Source: Roseinatronobacter sp052379845 (GTDB taxonomy: Bacteria; Pseudomonadota; Alphaproteobacteria; Rhodobacterales; Rhodobacteraceae). From it: a stretch of 64,000 nt of DNA. Shown one piece after another: positions 1 through 8,434 of this stretch. How positions within the stretch are numbered: the stretch's first letter is position 1; each line of letters begins with the position of its first letter. The notes under the pieces were generated by a model. It was not told the DNA's origin. It saw nothing but the letters and a program-made list of their open reading frames with translations, and made no database searches. The stretch lies in the NCBI GenBank assembly GCA_052379845.1, contig JBQTCF010000006.1; one strand, 5' to 3'. The translations under genes were made by a program, and so were the position numbers.

Positions 1-215
1 TGACTGAATTTGGCCAGTGCCACACCCGTGGCCAGAAAGAAGCCCACGGCAATGGCGATGGCCGCGAAATAGATGTTCCAGATCAACCCGCTGCCGATCA
101 GGAAAATCTGGTCGCATAGCGTGATGTCCAGACCGCGCGGCAACAGGTTTTCGCCATATTGTCGCCCCAGCGCGCGCAGCCCGTAGGCCTGGACGCTTTC
201 CAGACAGGTCCTCAT
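1..215 (-). CDS. Amino acid ABC transporter permease, C-terminal part cut by window edge
   Basis: Reading leftward from an ATG at 215, the frame stays open to the window edge and encodes about 71 residues. The product begins MRTCLESVQAYGLRALG and contains a hydrophobic segment near residues 40-65, as in the second inner-membrane permease of polar amino acid importers (HisM/GltK type). Its ATG overlaps the stop of the preceding permease by 4 bases (ATGA), so the two are translationally coupled. It is the fourth gene of an operon whose earlier products are the ATPase, the binding protein and the first permease. Its role as heterodimer partner of that permease is inferred from position; the conserved EAA loop lies outside the window. 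Confidence 0.8.
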   Translation of the reverse strand, partial: MRTCLESVQAYGLRALGRQYGENLLPRGLDITLCDQIFLIGSGLIWNIYFAAIAIAVGFFLATGVALAKFS

Positions 216-1093
216 GGCGCGGCCCTTCGCTGGCGTTCGCCCGCCGCTGTGGCCTGTCCGCGCGACAGCTTGTCATTCAGCCGCGCGAAGGCGCGTTCGC
301 TGGCCCATGTCAGCGTCAGGTAGAAACACAGCAGAACAAGGAAATACCACACCCGCCAATCCGGGTGCGGATAGGTGAACAGCGATGTTTTCTGCCCGCC
401 CAATTCGCGCGCCCAATACACAATGTCCTGAATGCCCAGCAGGAACAAAAGCGGTGTGGCCTTGGTCAGGATCTGCCAGATATTGGACAGGCCGGGCAGC
501 GCATAAACCCACATCTGGGGCAGGATAATCCGCCGAAAGGTCTGACGCTGCGTCATGCCGTAAGCCTCGGCGGTTTCAACCTGCGCTTGCGGAACCGCGC
601 GCATGGCCCCGTAAAGCGTGTTGGCCACAAACGCGCCGAACACCAGCGCAAATGCCACCACGGCCATGAAAAACCCATAGATATCATACAGCCAGCGCGG
701 CGAATTCACCGGCGGCACCTTCGCGTCACGGCATACGATGAAATCATTGCCCTGCCGGATGGGCTGGTCCCAGTCGGGGCAGTTGATCTGGTGCAGAACC
801 CATTCAATCCCTTGCCCCAGTGCGATGGGCACGAACAGGAAAAACACGATATCGGGCACACCGCGCACGATATTGACATAGCCTTTGCCAAGCCAGTTCA
901 GAGGCACGATGCGCGAGCGCAGCGCCAACGCCCCCGCCATGCCCATGGCAAGCGCGGCAGGCGCGGTGATGGCCAGCAAAAGCAGCACCACCCCGAAGGC
1001 GCGATAAAAATTCAGATGGGTTGCGCTTGTCAGATAACAGGCGAACCACTGCCAATCCGGCAGGCTGGACGGGTCGGTGCAAAAACTGAACAT
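212..1093 (-). CDS. Polar amino acid ABC transporter permease (HisQ-like)
   Basis: Inner-membrane subunit of a histidine/glutamate/glutamine/arginine-type ABC importer. The protein of about 293 residues has several hydrophobic segments. Near residues 175-195 it carries an EAA-type cytoplasmic loop (ETAEAYGMT, then RIILPQ) that docks on the ATPase. The start is uncertain: a GTG at 1111 is in frame but directly follows a strong stem-loop (1112-1135), and the ATG at 1093 has no clear ribosome binding site; I take the ATG. It lies between the binding-protein gene and the second permease, all leftward. The insert around residues 100-135, with several cysteines, is typical of the larger permeases of this family in alphaproteobacteria. 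Substrate is not determinable from sequence alone. Confidence 0.86.
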   Translation of the reverse strand: MFSFCTDPSSLPDWQWFACYLTSATHLNFYRAFGVVLLLLAITAPAALAMGMAGALALRSRIVPLNWLGKGYVNIVRGVPDIVFFLFVPIALGQGIEWVLHQINCPDWDQPIRQGNDFIVCRDAKVPPVNSPRWLYDIYGFFMAVVAFALVFGAFVANTLYGAMRAVPQAQVETAEAYGMTQRQTFRRIILPQMWVYALPGLSNIWQILTKATPLLFLLGIQDIVYWARELGGQKTSLFTYPHPDWRVWYFLVLLCFYLTLTWASERAFARLNDKLSRGQATAAGERQRRAAP

Positions 1094-1111
1094 GTGCGCG
1101 CACAAGGCCAC

Positions 1112-1135
1112 AGGCGGGGCGCACTGGCCCCGCCT
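1112..1135 (-). promoter_or_regulatory. Intercistronic stem-loop between binding protein and permease
   Basis: A perfect 9-base inverted repeat (AGGCGGGGC / GCCCCGCCT) with a 6-base loop sits in the short gap between the binding-protein stop and the permease start. No T-run follows on the minus strand, so it looks like an mRNA-stabilising or attenuating hairpin rather than a full terminator. Such hairpins are common in ABC importer operons, where the binding protein is needed in excess over the membrane subunits. Confidence 0.6.
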
Positions 1136-1144
1136 GATGCAGGA

Positions 1145-1882
1145 TCAGTCAAATTTCGGGTGTTCGTCGCCAAACCATCTGGCGATCATTTCATTCAGCG
1201 TGCCATCTTCCTTCATGCTGGCAATCGCGGCATCAAGGGTGTCGCGCAGGCTGTCATCGCTTTTGCGCAGGCCAATTCCTATTCCGCCGCCCAGCAACAC
1301 GTCATCGCCCAGAAACACCAACTCGCCCCCTGAATCGCCCACATAGGGGGCCAGAAACGCCTTATCGGCCAGCACGGCGTCTGCTTCGCCGTTGCGCAGG
1401 GCGGAAATGGTTTCATCCGGGGTGGGGAATTCCAGCAGGTCTGCATCGCCTTCGGCAACATGGCCTGCCTGAATGGTGTTGGACTGCGCGGCAACCACGC
1501 CGCTGTCACGCACCGACACATCAGTTCCTGCCAACCCGATATAGGCCGACGGTTCGGGCAACAGGTAGTTCTGCGTAAAGGCAATCACTTCCATGCGGGC
1601 GTCGGTGATGCTCATGCCCGCCATGATGGTGTCATAGTTGCCCGACACCAGATTGGGGATAATCGTGTCCCAGTCATTGATGACCCATTCGCAATTCAAT
1701 TCCGCGCGGCGGCAAATCTCGTCGCCCAGTTCGCGTTCATAGCCGTCCAGTTCACCAGTCGCATCATTGATGAAGTTATACGGGGGGTAGGCCCCTTCGG
1801 ACCCCATGCGCACCACGTCTTGCGCCATTGCCCCGGATGTTGCGAGGGCCAGTGCCGCCAGTGTCAGGCTTGTTGTTTTCAT
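1145..1882 (-). CDS. Amino acid ABC transporter substrate-binding protein (family 3)
   Basis: Periplasmic binding protein of the amino acid importer, 245 residues, the usual length for family 3. An N-terminal signal peptide of about 20 residues (MKTTSLTLAALALATSGAMA) is followed by the typical opening strand VVRMGSEGAYPPYNF and the family signature GYERELGDEICRRA. Further typical stretches are DWDTIIPNLVSGNYDTIMAGM and a ligand-lobe segment GEADAVLADKAF. It follows the ATPase gene and precedes the permeases. Related proteins bind arginine, lysine, ornithine, histidine or opines; which one applies here cannot be read off. Confidence 0.9.
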   Translation of the reverse strand: MKTTSLTLAALALATSGAMAQDVVRMGSEGAYPPYNFINDATGELDGYERELGDEICRRAELNCEWVINDWDTIIPNLVSGNYDTIMAGMSITDARMEVIAFTQNYLLPEPSAYIGLAGTDVSVRDSGVVAAQSNTIQAGHVAEGDADLLEFPTPDETISALRNGEADAVLADKAFLAPYVGDSGGELVFLGDDVLLGGGIGIGLRKSDDSLRDTLDAAIASMKEDGTLNEMIARWFGDEHPKFD

Positions 1883-1910
1883 GAAAATCTCCCTTATGGT
1901 TGGTTATGCC

Positions 1911-2684
1911 TCAGGCCGCTTGCGCATGGCTGAGGAATTGCTTGAGCCGCGCCGATTGCGGGGTCTTGAACAGCGAGTCCGGCGGGCCTTGTTCTTCTAT
2001 CCGGCCATCATGCAGGAAAATGACGTGGTTTGACACATCCGCCGCCAGCCGCATGTCATGCGTGACAATCAGCATGGTGCGCCCTTCCTGGGCCAATGCC
2101 TTGATCACGCGCACCACTTCCTGTTCCAGTTCCGGGTCCAGCGCGGATGTGGGTTCATCAAACAGCAGTGCCGCCGGTTCCATGCACAATGCGCGCGCAA
2201 TCGCTGCGCGTTGTTGCTGCCCGCCCGACATTTGCGCGGGAAACACATCGGCCTTGTCGCCAATGCCCACCTTGTCCAGCAGGGCGCGCGCGCGGGCCTC
2301 AACCTGGGCGCGGTCCTGTTTCAGGACATGCAGCGGCGCTTCCATGACATTTTGCAGCACCGTCATATGCGCCCAAAGGTTGAAACTTTGGAACACCATC
2401 GACAGGTTGGTGCGAATGCGCGTGACCTGTGCGCGGTCTGCAGGGTGGCGGCCCTGTCCCGTGCCGCGCCATCGCACGGGTTCGCCCTGAAACAGGATGT
2501 CGCCTTGCTGGCTGTCTTCAAGCAGGTTGCAGCACCGCAACAGCGTGGATTTGCCCGAACCGGATGATCCGATCAGCGAAACAACATCGCCCTTTTGAGC
2601 ATTGATACTAACCCCCTTGAGCACGTCCAGCAGGCCATAGGATTTATGCAAATCGCGGATTTCTATTACGGGGGTCGTGGGCAT
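1911..2684 (-). CDS. Amino acid ABC transporter ATP-binding protein (HisP/GlnQ-like)
   Basis: Cytoplasmic ATPase that drives the importer encoded by the next three genes. The 257-residue protein shows the complete nucleotide-binding set: Walker A GSSGSGKST, a Q-loop (FQSFNLW), the ABC signature MSGGQQQR, Walker B ALLFDEPTSALD and the switch histidine in IVTHD. The ATG at 2684, preceded by AGGA at a suitable distance, is preferred over a longer frame from 2744. First gene of a leftward four-gene operon, 28 bases upstream of the binding protein. Confidence 0.92.
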   Translation of the reverse strand: MPTTPVIEIRDLHKSYGLLDVLKGVSINAQKGDVVSLIGSSGSGKSTLLRCCNLLEDSQQGDILFQGEPVRWRGTGQGRHPADRAQVTRIRTNLSMVFQSFNLWAHMTVLQNVMEAPLHVLKQDRAQVEARARALLDKVGIGDKADVFPAQMSGGQQQRAAIARALCMEPAALLFDEPTSALDPELEQEVVRVIKALAQEGRTMLIVTHDMRLAADVSNHVIFLHDGRIEEQGPPDSLFKTPQSARLKQFLSHAQAA

Positions 2685-2827
2685 GGGTCCTGTCGCGGTT
2701 TGTCTGTTGCGCGATACTAACACGCAAAACCACGATAAACGCAAGCCTGTGCGTCAGATCGGCGCAAATGTCCCTACGTCAACGCCGCACTTGCCCCGTG
2801 GGTGTGCGTATGCGGGGCGCACGGGCA

Positions 2828-2863
2828 AATAAAAACCCCCGCAGGACGGGCCTGAGGGGGTTC
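2828..2863 (-). terminator. Rho-independent terminator of rpsU
   Basis: On the minus strand a hairpin with AACCCCC / GGGGGTT arms (2834-2840 and 2856-2862) is followed by a T-rich run (the complement of aaaaa at 2831-2835). It lies 47 bases downstream of the rpsU stop in the reading direction and upstream of the ABC operon, so it separates the two transcription units. Confidence 0.8.
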
Positions 2864-2908
2864 GCATTTCCGATATGGCCTGCGCCATAAGGGGGTGGTT
2901 CTGACGGA

Positions 2909-3115
2909 TCAGACCATACCTTCGCGCTGCGCCTTCTTGCGCGCCAGTTTGCGCGCACGGCGGATCGCTTCAGCTTTCTCGCGGGCTTTCTTCTCAGAGG
3001 GTTTCTCGAAATGCTCTTTAAGCTTCATTTCACGAAACACACCTTCCCGCTGAAGCTTTTTCTTCAGCGCACGAAGCGCCTGATCGACGTTGTTATCACG
3101 AACCGATACCTGCAT
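2909..3115 (-). CDS. rpsU: 30S ribosomal protein S21
   Basis: Small-subunit ribosomal protein, 68 residues, the usual size. It starts MQVSVRDNNVDQALRALKKK and ends in a highly basic tail rich in Lys and Arg (RRARKLARKKAQREG), as expected for S21, which binds near the 3' end of 16S rRNA and helps initiation. The ATG at 3115 is chosen because the family begins with MQV; a longer frame from 3172 adds residues not seen in S21. Monocistronic, leftward, with its own terminator. Confidence 0.95.
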   Translation of the reverse strand: MQVSVRDNNVDQALRALKKKLQREGVFREMKLKEHFEKPSEKKAREKAEAIRRARKLARKKAQREGMV

Positions 3116-3234
3116 GTGGTTTTCACCACCTTTCCAAGTTAGAGTTGCATATAGTGCAGGAAGCGTTCGCATAGCAAAAACCCTGTGCTATGTCTAGATA
3201 CAAGCAACCACGGAAAAGCAGGAGATGCGGCGCC

Positions 3235-3930
3235 ATGACCGATAAATCTGACATATTGCTGGATGCAGCGCTGAACCATGTCCCTTTCGATGGCTGGAGT
3301 GATGACAGCCTGCGCGCTGCCGCGCGTGATGTGGGCATGGACGCGGCCCATGCGAAAGCGCTTTTCCCGCGCGGCGGTGTGGACCTGGCGCTGGCCTATC
3401 ACCGGCGCGGGGACGGCCAGATGCTGGCGCGGCTGGCGGAAACCGATTTGCAGCAATTGCGGTTTCGGGACCGTATCGCCACTGCGGTGCGGCTGCGGAT
3501 CGAGGCTTGCGAGGACCGCGAACTGGTCCGGCGCGGCACAACGCTGTTTGCGCTGCCCCCCTACGCCCCTGACGGCGCGCGTGCAATCTGGGGCACGGCC
3601 GATATGATCTGGACCGCCCTTGGCGACACATCGCGCGATGTGAACTGGTATACCAAGCGCGCGACCTTGTCGGGGGTGTATTCGGCTACAGTGCTGTTCT
3701 GGCTGGGGGATGACAGCACGGGCGCACAGGCAACATGGTCCTTTCTGGACCGGCGCATTGATGACGTGATGCAATTTGAACGGGTGAAGGCCGCGGCAAA
3801 CCGTAACCCGCTGTTGCGCTCGGTGCTGGCCGGTCCGCGCGCAGTCCTGTCCTGTGTCAAGGCCCCGTCCCCCGACATGCGCGATGACCTGCCCGGACAT
3901 TTGCGCCCCACGCCGCCCGCGCAGGGTTGA
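3235..3930 (+). CDS. COQ9-family protein (ubiquinone biosynthesis)
   Basis: About 231 residues matching the COQ9 family: a TetR-like helical N-terminal half (DILLDAALNHVPFDGWSDDSL) and the conserved COQ9 segment TADMIWTALGDTSRDVNWYTKR, followed by SGVYSATVLFWL. In mitochondria COQ9 binds lipids and presents ubiquinone intermediates to COQ7; alphaproteobacterial homologues are presumed to act in ubiquinone synthesis too. The ATG at 3235 has AGGAG upstream and is preferred over the frame opening at 3190. It is divergent from rpsU and followed by an aminotransferase gene on the same strand. Confidence 0.88.
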   Translation: MTDKSDILLDAALNHVPFDGWSDDSLRAAARDVGMDAAHAKALFPRGGVDLALAYHRRGDGQMLARLAETDLQQLRFRDRIATAVRLRIEACEDRELVRRGTTLFALPPYAPDGARAIWGTADMIWTALGDTSRDVNWYTKRATLSGVYSATVLFWLGDDSTGAQATWSFLDRRIDDVMQFERVKAAANRNPLLRSVLAGPRAVLSCVKAPSPDMRDDLPGHLRPTPPAQG

Positions 3931-3988
3931 CGCCCGCGCATTTGCGCCGCAGGTTGCGCCGGTTATCGGATGATGCGGGGAAAGCGGG

Positions 3989-4852
3989 ATGGCTGTCGGA
4001 AAAGAGATTATAACCTGGTATGAAGGGCAGTGGCACAAGGGCAATGCCCCCATCATAGGGGCCGCCGATCATGCCGCTTGGCTGGGATCGCAAGTGTTTG
4101 ACGGGGCGCGCCAGTTTGACGGTGCGCGCCCGGATCTGGACCTGCATTCGGCGCGCATTATCCGGTCTGCGCAGGCAATGGGGATGGTGCCGCCCGTGGA
4201 TGCGGACACAGTTCAGGGACTGCTGGAAGAAGGCTGCAAACATTTCGCGCCCGATGCGGCGCTGTATCTGCGCCCGATGATGTGGTCGCGCGAATCTGCG
4301 CCCGGCATTATTGACGCTGTGCCCGACAGCACCGGATTTGCGATTTGCATCGAGGCGCTGGCCATGCCCGAACCGGGCAGTTTTTCGCTGACCGTCTCGC
4401 CCTTTTGCCGCCCGCGCCCCGATATGGCCCTGACGGACGCCAAGGCCGGGTCGCTTTATGCCAATAACGCGCGCATCATGGCCGATGCCCGCGCGCGCGG
4501 ATTTTCCAATGCGCTGTCGCTGGATGTGGACGGGCATGTGGCCGAAACTGCGTCCACCAATGTGTTCATGCTGCGCGACGGGGTGGTGTTCACGCCTGTG
4601 CCCAACGGCATGTTCCTGAACGGGATCACCCGCCAGCGCGTTATCGGATTGCTGCGCGCGGAGGGGGTAGAGGTTGTCGAAACCAGCTTGACCCTGGACG
4701 ATTTTGATGCGGCGGAAGAAATTTTTGTGACCGGAAACATTGCCAAGGTGATGCCGGTGTCGCGCTATCTGGACCGCGACATGGGTGCGCCGCGCATGGG
4801 GGAGCGGGCACGGCAGGTATACTGGGACTATGCGCTGAGCGCTACGGGATAA
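3989..4852 (+). CDS. ilvE: Branched-chain amino acid aminotransferase (class IV PLP enzyme)
   Basis: Pyridoxal-phosphate enzyme that interconverts valine, leucine and isoleucine with their 2-oxoacids, using glutamate/2-oxoglutarate. The 287-residue protein has class IV hallmarks: GSQVFDGAR near residue 34, a lysine in DAKAGSLYANN near residue 152 that fits the Schiff-base lysine, and the EIFVTGN segment with HVAETASTNVF near residue 183. The length suits bacterial IlvE (about 290-310). D-amino-acid aminotransferase and aminodeoxychorismate lyase share the fold, but the branched-chain assignment fits the FDGAR motif best. It lies between a COQ9-like gene and a quinone oxidoreductase gene. Confidence 0.82.
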   Translation: MAVGKEIITWYEGQWHKGNAPIIGAADHAAWLGSQVFDGARQFDGARPDLDLHSARIIRSAQAMGMVPPVDADTVQGLLEEGCKHFAPDAALYLRPMMWSRESAPGIIDAVPDSTGFAICIEALAMPEPGSFSLTVSPFCRPRPDMALTDAKAGSLYANNARIMADARARGFSNALSLDVDGHVAETASTNVFMLRDGVVFTPVPNGMFLNGITRQRVIGLLRAEGVEVVETSLTLDDFDAAEEIFVTGNIAKVMPVSRYLDRDMGAPRMGERARQVYWDYALSATG

Positions 4853-4890
4853 ATCGAGCGGGGTTTGGGGGCGCTGCCCCCTTGCCCCCC

Positions 4891-4913
4891 GGAGTATTTG
4901 GGGCAAGATGAAA
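4891..4913 (+). repeat. Short dispersed intergenic repeat, copy A
   Basis: A 23-base core beginning GGAGTATTTGGGGCAAG and ending in GATGAAA. Its exact reverse complement occurs at 26527-26549, and looser versions at 38072-38093 and near 32847-32872. This copy is preceded by a GC-rich inverted stretch (4867-4889). All copies lie in short gaps between genes. I recall similar sequence between genes in many Rhodobacteraceae; this could not be checked here. Confidence 0.75.
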
Positions 4914-4927
4914 CGGGCAGGAACAGG

Positions 4928-5920
4928 ATGACCATGTCACATATGATGCGTGCGATCGAGATTTCGGCCCCCGGCGGGCCGGAGGTGCTGCGCGAAACTG
5001 TCTGTCCGGTGCCGGTGCCGGGCGCGGGGCAGGTGGTGATCCGGCTGGCCTATGCGGGCGTCAACCGTCCCGATGCGTTGCAGCGCGCCGGTGCTTATGA
5101 CCCGCCTGCGGGCGCGTCCCCCTTGCCCGGGCTGGAGGGGGCGGGGCATATTGTGGCTGTGGGGGCAGGTGTCACGCGCTGGCAGATTGGCGATGCGGTC
5201 TGCGCATTGTTTCCCGGTGGGGCCTATGCTGAATATGCCGCAACGGATGCGGGACAGGTCTTGCCAGTGCCCGCGGGCATGTCCCTGAAGGCGGCGGCCT
5301 GTTTACCGGAGACATTTTTTACAGTCTGGTCCAATGTGTTCATGCGCGGGCGCTTGCAGGCGGGCGAGCGGTTTTTGGTGCATGGCGGATCGTCGGGTAT
5401 TGGCACCACAGCGATTCAGCTGGCGCATGCCTTTGGCGCGCGGGTGTTTGCCACTGCAGGCAATGAAGGGAAATGCGCGGCCTGTATCCAGCTTGGGGCT
5501 GAGCGCGCGATCAATTACCGCGAACAGGATTTCGTGGAGGTTTTGCAAGCAGAAGGCGGGGCGAACCTGATTCTGGACATGGTGGGGGGCGACTATATTG
5601 TGCGCAACCTGAAGGCGCTGGCTGATGATGGGCGGTTGGTGCAGATTGCATTTTTGCAAGGCCCCAAGAGTGCCGTGAGTTTTGCACCGCTGATGATGCG
5701 CCGCCTGACCATAACGGGGTCAACCTTGCGCCCGCAATCCGATGCTGCCAAGGCTGCCATCGCCGCAGAGCTGGAAGCGAAGGTGTGGCCATTGCTGCGT
5801 GACGGGCGGCTGGCCCCGGTGATGGACAGCGAATTTGCGCTGGCTGATGCGGGCGCAGCCCATGCCCGGATGGAAAGTTCGGTTCATATTGGCAAGATTG
5901 TTCTGAAAGTCGGGGACTGA
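4928..5920 (+). CDS. NAD(P)H-quinone oxidoreductase (zinc-independent MDR/PIG3 family)
   Basis: About 330 residues with the medium-chain reductase layout: an N-terminal GroES-like domain (GVNRPDALQRAG near residue 48, GLEGAGHI) and a C-terminal Rossmann domain with the dinucleotide-binding stretch HGGSSGIGTTAIQLA near residue 153. No zinc-ligand cysteine pattern of alcohol dehydrogenases is seen, which fits the quinone reductase / PIG3 branch. The likely reaction is NADPH-dependent reduction of quinones or enones. ATGs at 4928 and 4934 are both possible, each with an AGGA a few bases upstream. Confidence 0.85.
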   Translation: MTMSHMMRAIEISAPGGPEVLRETVCPVPVPGAGQVVIRLAYAGVNRPDALQRAGAYDPPAGASPLPGLEGAGHIVAVGAGVTRWQIGDAVCALFPGGAYAEYAATDAGQVLPVPAGMSLKAAACLPETFFTVWSNVFMRGRLQAGERFLVHGGSSGIGTTAIQLAHAFGARVFATAGNEGKCAACIQLGAERAINYREQDFVEVLQAEGGANLILDMVGGDYIVRNLKALADDGRLVQIAFLQGPKSAVSFAPLMMRRLTITGSTLRPQSDAAKAAIAAELEAKVWPLLRDGRLAPVMDSEFALADAGAAHARMESSVHIGKIVLKVGD

Positions 5921-6118
5921 CGTCGCCGAATATTCCGGCGTTGCGGGGGCCGATGCCATGCCCGCCGGGCGGGAATCCCGTCGATTTTGTGCCCGCATCA
6001 CAATCGGTCTTGCCAAGGCGTGCTATTTTCTTGTGGAATGCAAAGAGATAAAGACGGGTGCTGCGCGGCCCTGTATAGCCGTGTTTGCGCAATATCTGTC
6101 CAGCACAGGGAGACCACA

Positions 6119-7228
6119 ATGACGTCATTCAAAGGCAGTCCGAAGACCCGTTTCACCCTTGTCATGACTGCCGTGATGGCAGTTCAGGCAGGCGCTGCAA
6201 CGGCCAACAGTATCAATGTTTTCAATTGGTCAGATTATATTGCACCGGACACAATCGAAAAATTTACTGCGCAAACAGGTATTTCGGTGAATTACGATGT
6301 GTTTGATTCCAACGAGACGCTGGAAGCGCGGATGCTGGCGGGGTCGTCGGGTTTCGACGTGGTTGTTCCGACATCGGATTACATGCAGCGCCAGATCATG
6401 GCAGGTGTGTATCAGCCGCTTGACCGCGACCTGTTGCCCAATCTGGAGAACATGGACCCCGACCTGATGGCACTGGCGGCGGCGTTTGATGCAGATAACG
6501 CGCATTCGGTGATCTATCTGTGGGGCACGACGGGCATTGGCTATAACACGCAGGCCGTGGCGGACCGTCTGGGGGAGGATTATGTGGTGGACAGCTGGTC
6601 CATCATTTTTGACCCCGAAAAGGCGGCGCTGTTTCAGGATTGCGGTATCGCATGGCTGGACACCGAAAAGGAACTGATTCCGCCTGCGATGCGCTATCTG
6701 GGGCTTGACCCCACTTCGACCGCCGAGGAGGATTTCAACGCTGCCGCCGAGATGCTGGTGCAGGTGCGCCCGACAGTGCGCTATTTCCATTCGTCGCAGT
6801 ATATTTCTGATCTGGCCAATGGCGAGATTTGCTTGGCGGTCGGGTGGTCTGGCGATGTGTTGCAGGCGGCCGAGCGCGCGTCTGAAACCGGACAGAGCTT
6901 TGAAGTGGGCTATGCCATCCCCGATGAAGGGGCGCATTTGTGGTTCGATATGCTGACCATTCCTGCCGATGCGCCAAATCCCGAAGGGGCGCATGCGTTC
7001 ATCAACTTCGTCATGGATGCCCAGATTGCGGCAGATATTACGAATTATGTGATGTTCCCCAACGCAAATGCCGCGTCTACGCCGTTGATTGACGAAGCGG
7101 TGCTGAATGATCCGACAGTCTATCCTTCTGAGTCTGCGCGCGCGGGCTTCTGGACATTGCAGCCCTATGACAACCGCACCGAACGCGTCAGCACGCGCCT
7201 GTGGACACGTTTGCGCACAGGCCAGTAA
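6119..7228 (+). CDS. potF: Polyamine ABC transporter substrate-binding protein (PotF/PotD family)
   Basis: Periplasmic binding protein of a putrescine/spermidine-type importer, 369 residues. A signal peptide spans roughly residues 1-29 and ends in AGAATA. The mature part opens SINVFNWSDYIAPDTI and shows the family stretches FDSNETLEARML, GFDVVVPTSDYM, WGTTGIGYN and DCGIAWLDTEKE. The ATG at 6119 has AGGGAG upstream; the longer frame from 5987 would mask the signal peptide. First gene of a rightward set with ATPase and two permeases. Putrescine is the likeliest ligand by similarity to PotF, but other polyamines or gamma-aminobutyrate are possible. Confidence 0.9.
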   Translation: MTSFKGSPKTRFTLVMTAVMAVQAGAATANSINVFNWSDYIAPDTIEKFTAQTGISVNYDVFDSNETLEARMLAGSSGFDVVVPTSDYMQRQIMAGVYQPLDRDLLPNLENMDPDLMALAAAFDADNAHSVIYLWGTTGIGYNTQAVADRLGEDYVVDSWSIIFDPEKAALFQDCGIAWLDTEKELIPPAMRYLGLDPTSTAEEDFNAAAEMLVQVRPTVRYFHSSQYISDLANGEICLAVGWSGDVLQAAERASETGQSFEVGYAIPDEGAHLWFDMLTIPADAPNPEGAHAFINFVMDAQIAADITNYVMFPNANAASTPLIDEAVLNDPTVYPSESARAGFWTLQPYDNRTERVSTRLWTRLRTGQ

Positions 7229-7300
7229 CCCCGGCCACCGCGACAGCATTTCACATGTGGTCGCGGTGCATTTTTCATGGTCCTTCTTCGGGAATACGGC

Positions 7301-8434
7301 ATGCCAAAACCAGCAATCGCGGCCGACACAAAACCCTGGCGCAAGGCGGGGTCGGTGCCGTTTATTTCCCTACAGGGGCTGGTCAAACAGTTCAGCGATT
7401 TTACCGCCGTGTCGGATGTCGATCTGGACATCTACAAGGGTGAATTGTTTTGCCTGCTGGGGGAGTCGGGGTGTGGAAAATCCACATTGCTGCGCATGCT
7501 GGCCGGGTTTGAAACCCCGACCCACGGGCGCATTGTCATTGATGGTGAGGATATGGCCCGCGTGCCCCCGGACCGCCGCCCCACCAATATGATGTTCCAG
7601 TCCTATGCGTTGTTTCCGCATATGAGTGTTGAAAAGAACGTGGCCTATGGGTTGCTGCGCGAAGGGCTGGGCAGGCGCGAAGCCTATGCCCGCGCCGGCG
7701 AGATGCTGAAAATGGTCAAGCTGGAAAAACTGGCGCGGCGCAAGCCTGACCAATTGTCGGGCGGCCAACGCCAGCGTGTGGCACTGGCCCGCGCGCTGGT
7801 CAAGCGGCCGAAGCTGTTGTTGCTGGATGAACCGCTTGGCGCGCTGGACAAGAAGCTGCGCGAGGAGACCCAGTTTGAGCTGATCAAGATTCAGGAAAGT
7901 CTGGGGGTGACCTTTATTGTCGTCACCCATGATCAGGATGAGGCGATGACCCTTGCAACCCGCATCGGGGTGATGAAGGACGGACTCATCAAGCAAATCG
8001 GCGAACCGCAGGAAATTTACGAACGCCCCAATTCCCGTTTTGTGGCCGATTTCATTGGCACAGTGAACCTGTTTGAAGGCAAGGTGGATGCTGTTGCCCC
8101 TGATTTGATGCGGATTGAAACTGCGGAACTGGGACCCGTGCTGGTGCCCCCGCAAACAGGGTTGACGCGGGGCCAGCAAGTCTGGGGGGCTGTGCGGCCC
8201 GAACGCTTTGCCCTGTCGCGCCAACGTCCCGAAGGCGCAGGCAACGCATGGGCCGGTGTGGTCGAGGAGATGGGCTATATTGGTCATATGACGCAATACC
8301 GTATCCGGCTGGAAAACGGCCGCCTTATTCGTGCCAGCCAGTCCAACCGGCTGCGCGACGAAGACCCCATTTCATGGGATGATCCCGTCTGGATCAGCGT
8401 GCAGCCCGCCGCCTTCAGGGTGCTGACGGAATGA
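7301..8434 (+). CDS. potG: Polyamine ABC transporter ATP-binding protein
   Basis: ATPase of the polyamine importer, about 377 residues. It contains Walker A GESGCGKST, the signature LSGGQRQR, Walker B LLLLDEPLGALD and the switch histidine in VVTHDQDEAM. A C-terminal TOBE-like regulatory domain follows (around EQIYERP-type and VRPERFAL segments). The ATG at 7301 is preferred, giving the start MPKPAIAADTKPW typical of PotG; an in-frame ATG at 7277 cannot be excluded. Its stop overlaps the start of the next permease gene by 4 bases, showing coupling. Confidence 0.9.
   Translation: MPKPAIAADTKPWRKAGSVPFISLQGLVKQFSDFTAVSDVDLDIYKGELFCLLGESGCGKSTLLRMLAGFETPTHGRIVIDGEDMARVPPDRRPTNMMFQSYALFPHMSVEKNVAYGLLREGLGRREAYARAGEMLKMVKLEKLARRKPDQLSGGQRQRVALARALVKRPKLLLLDEPLGALDKKLREETQFELIKIQESLGVTFIVVTHDQDEAMTLATRIGVMKDGLIKQIGEPQEIYERPNSRFVADFIGTVNLFEGKVDAVAPDLMRIETAELGPVLVPPQTGLTRGQQVWGAVRPERFALSRQRPEGAGNAWAGVVEEMGYIGHMTQYRIRLENGRLIRASQSNRLRDEDPISWDDPVWISVQPAAFRVLTE

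Noticed and set aside
3235..3930. TetR-family regulator reading of the COQ9-like gene
   Set aside because: The N-terminus looks TetR-like, but the TADMIWTALGDTSRDVNWYTKR region is specific to COQ9.
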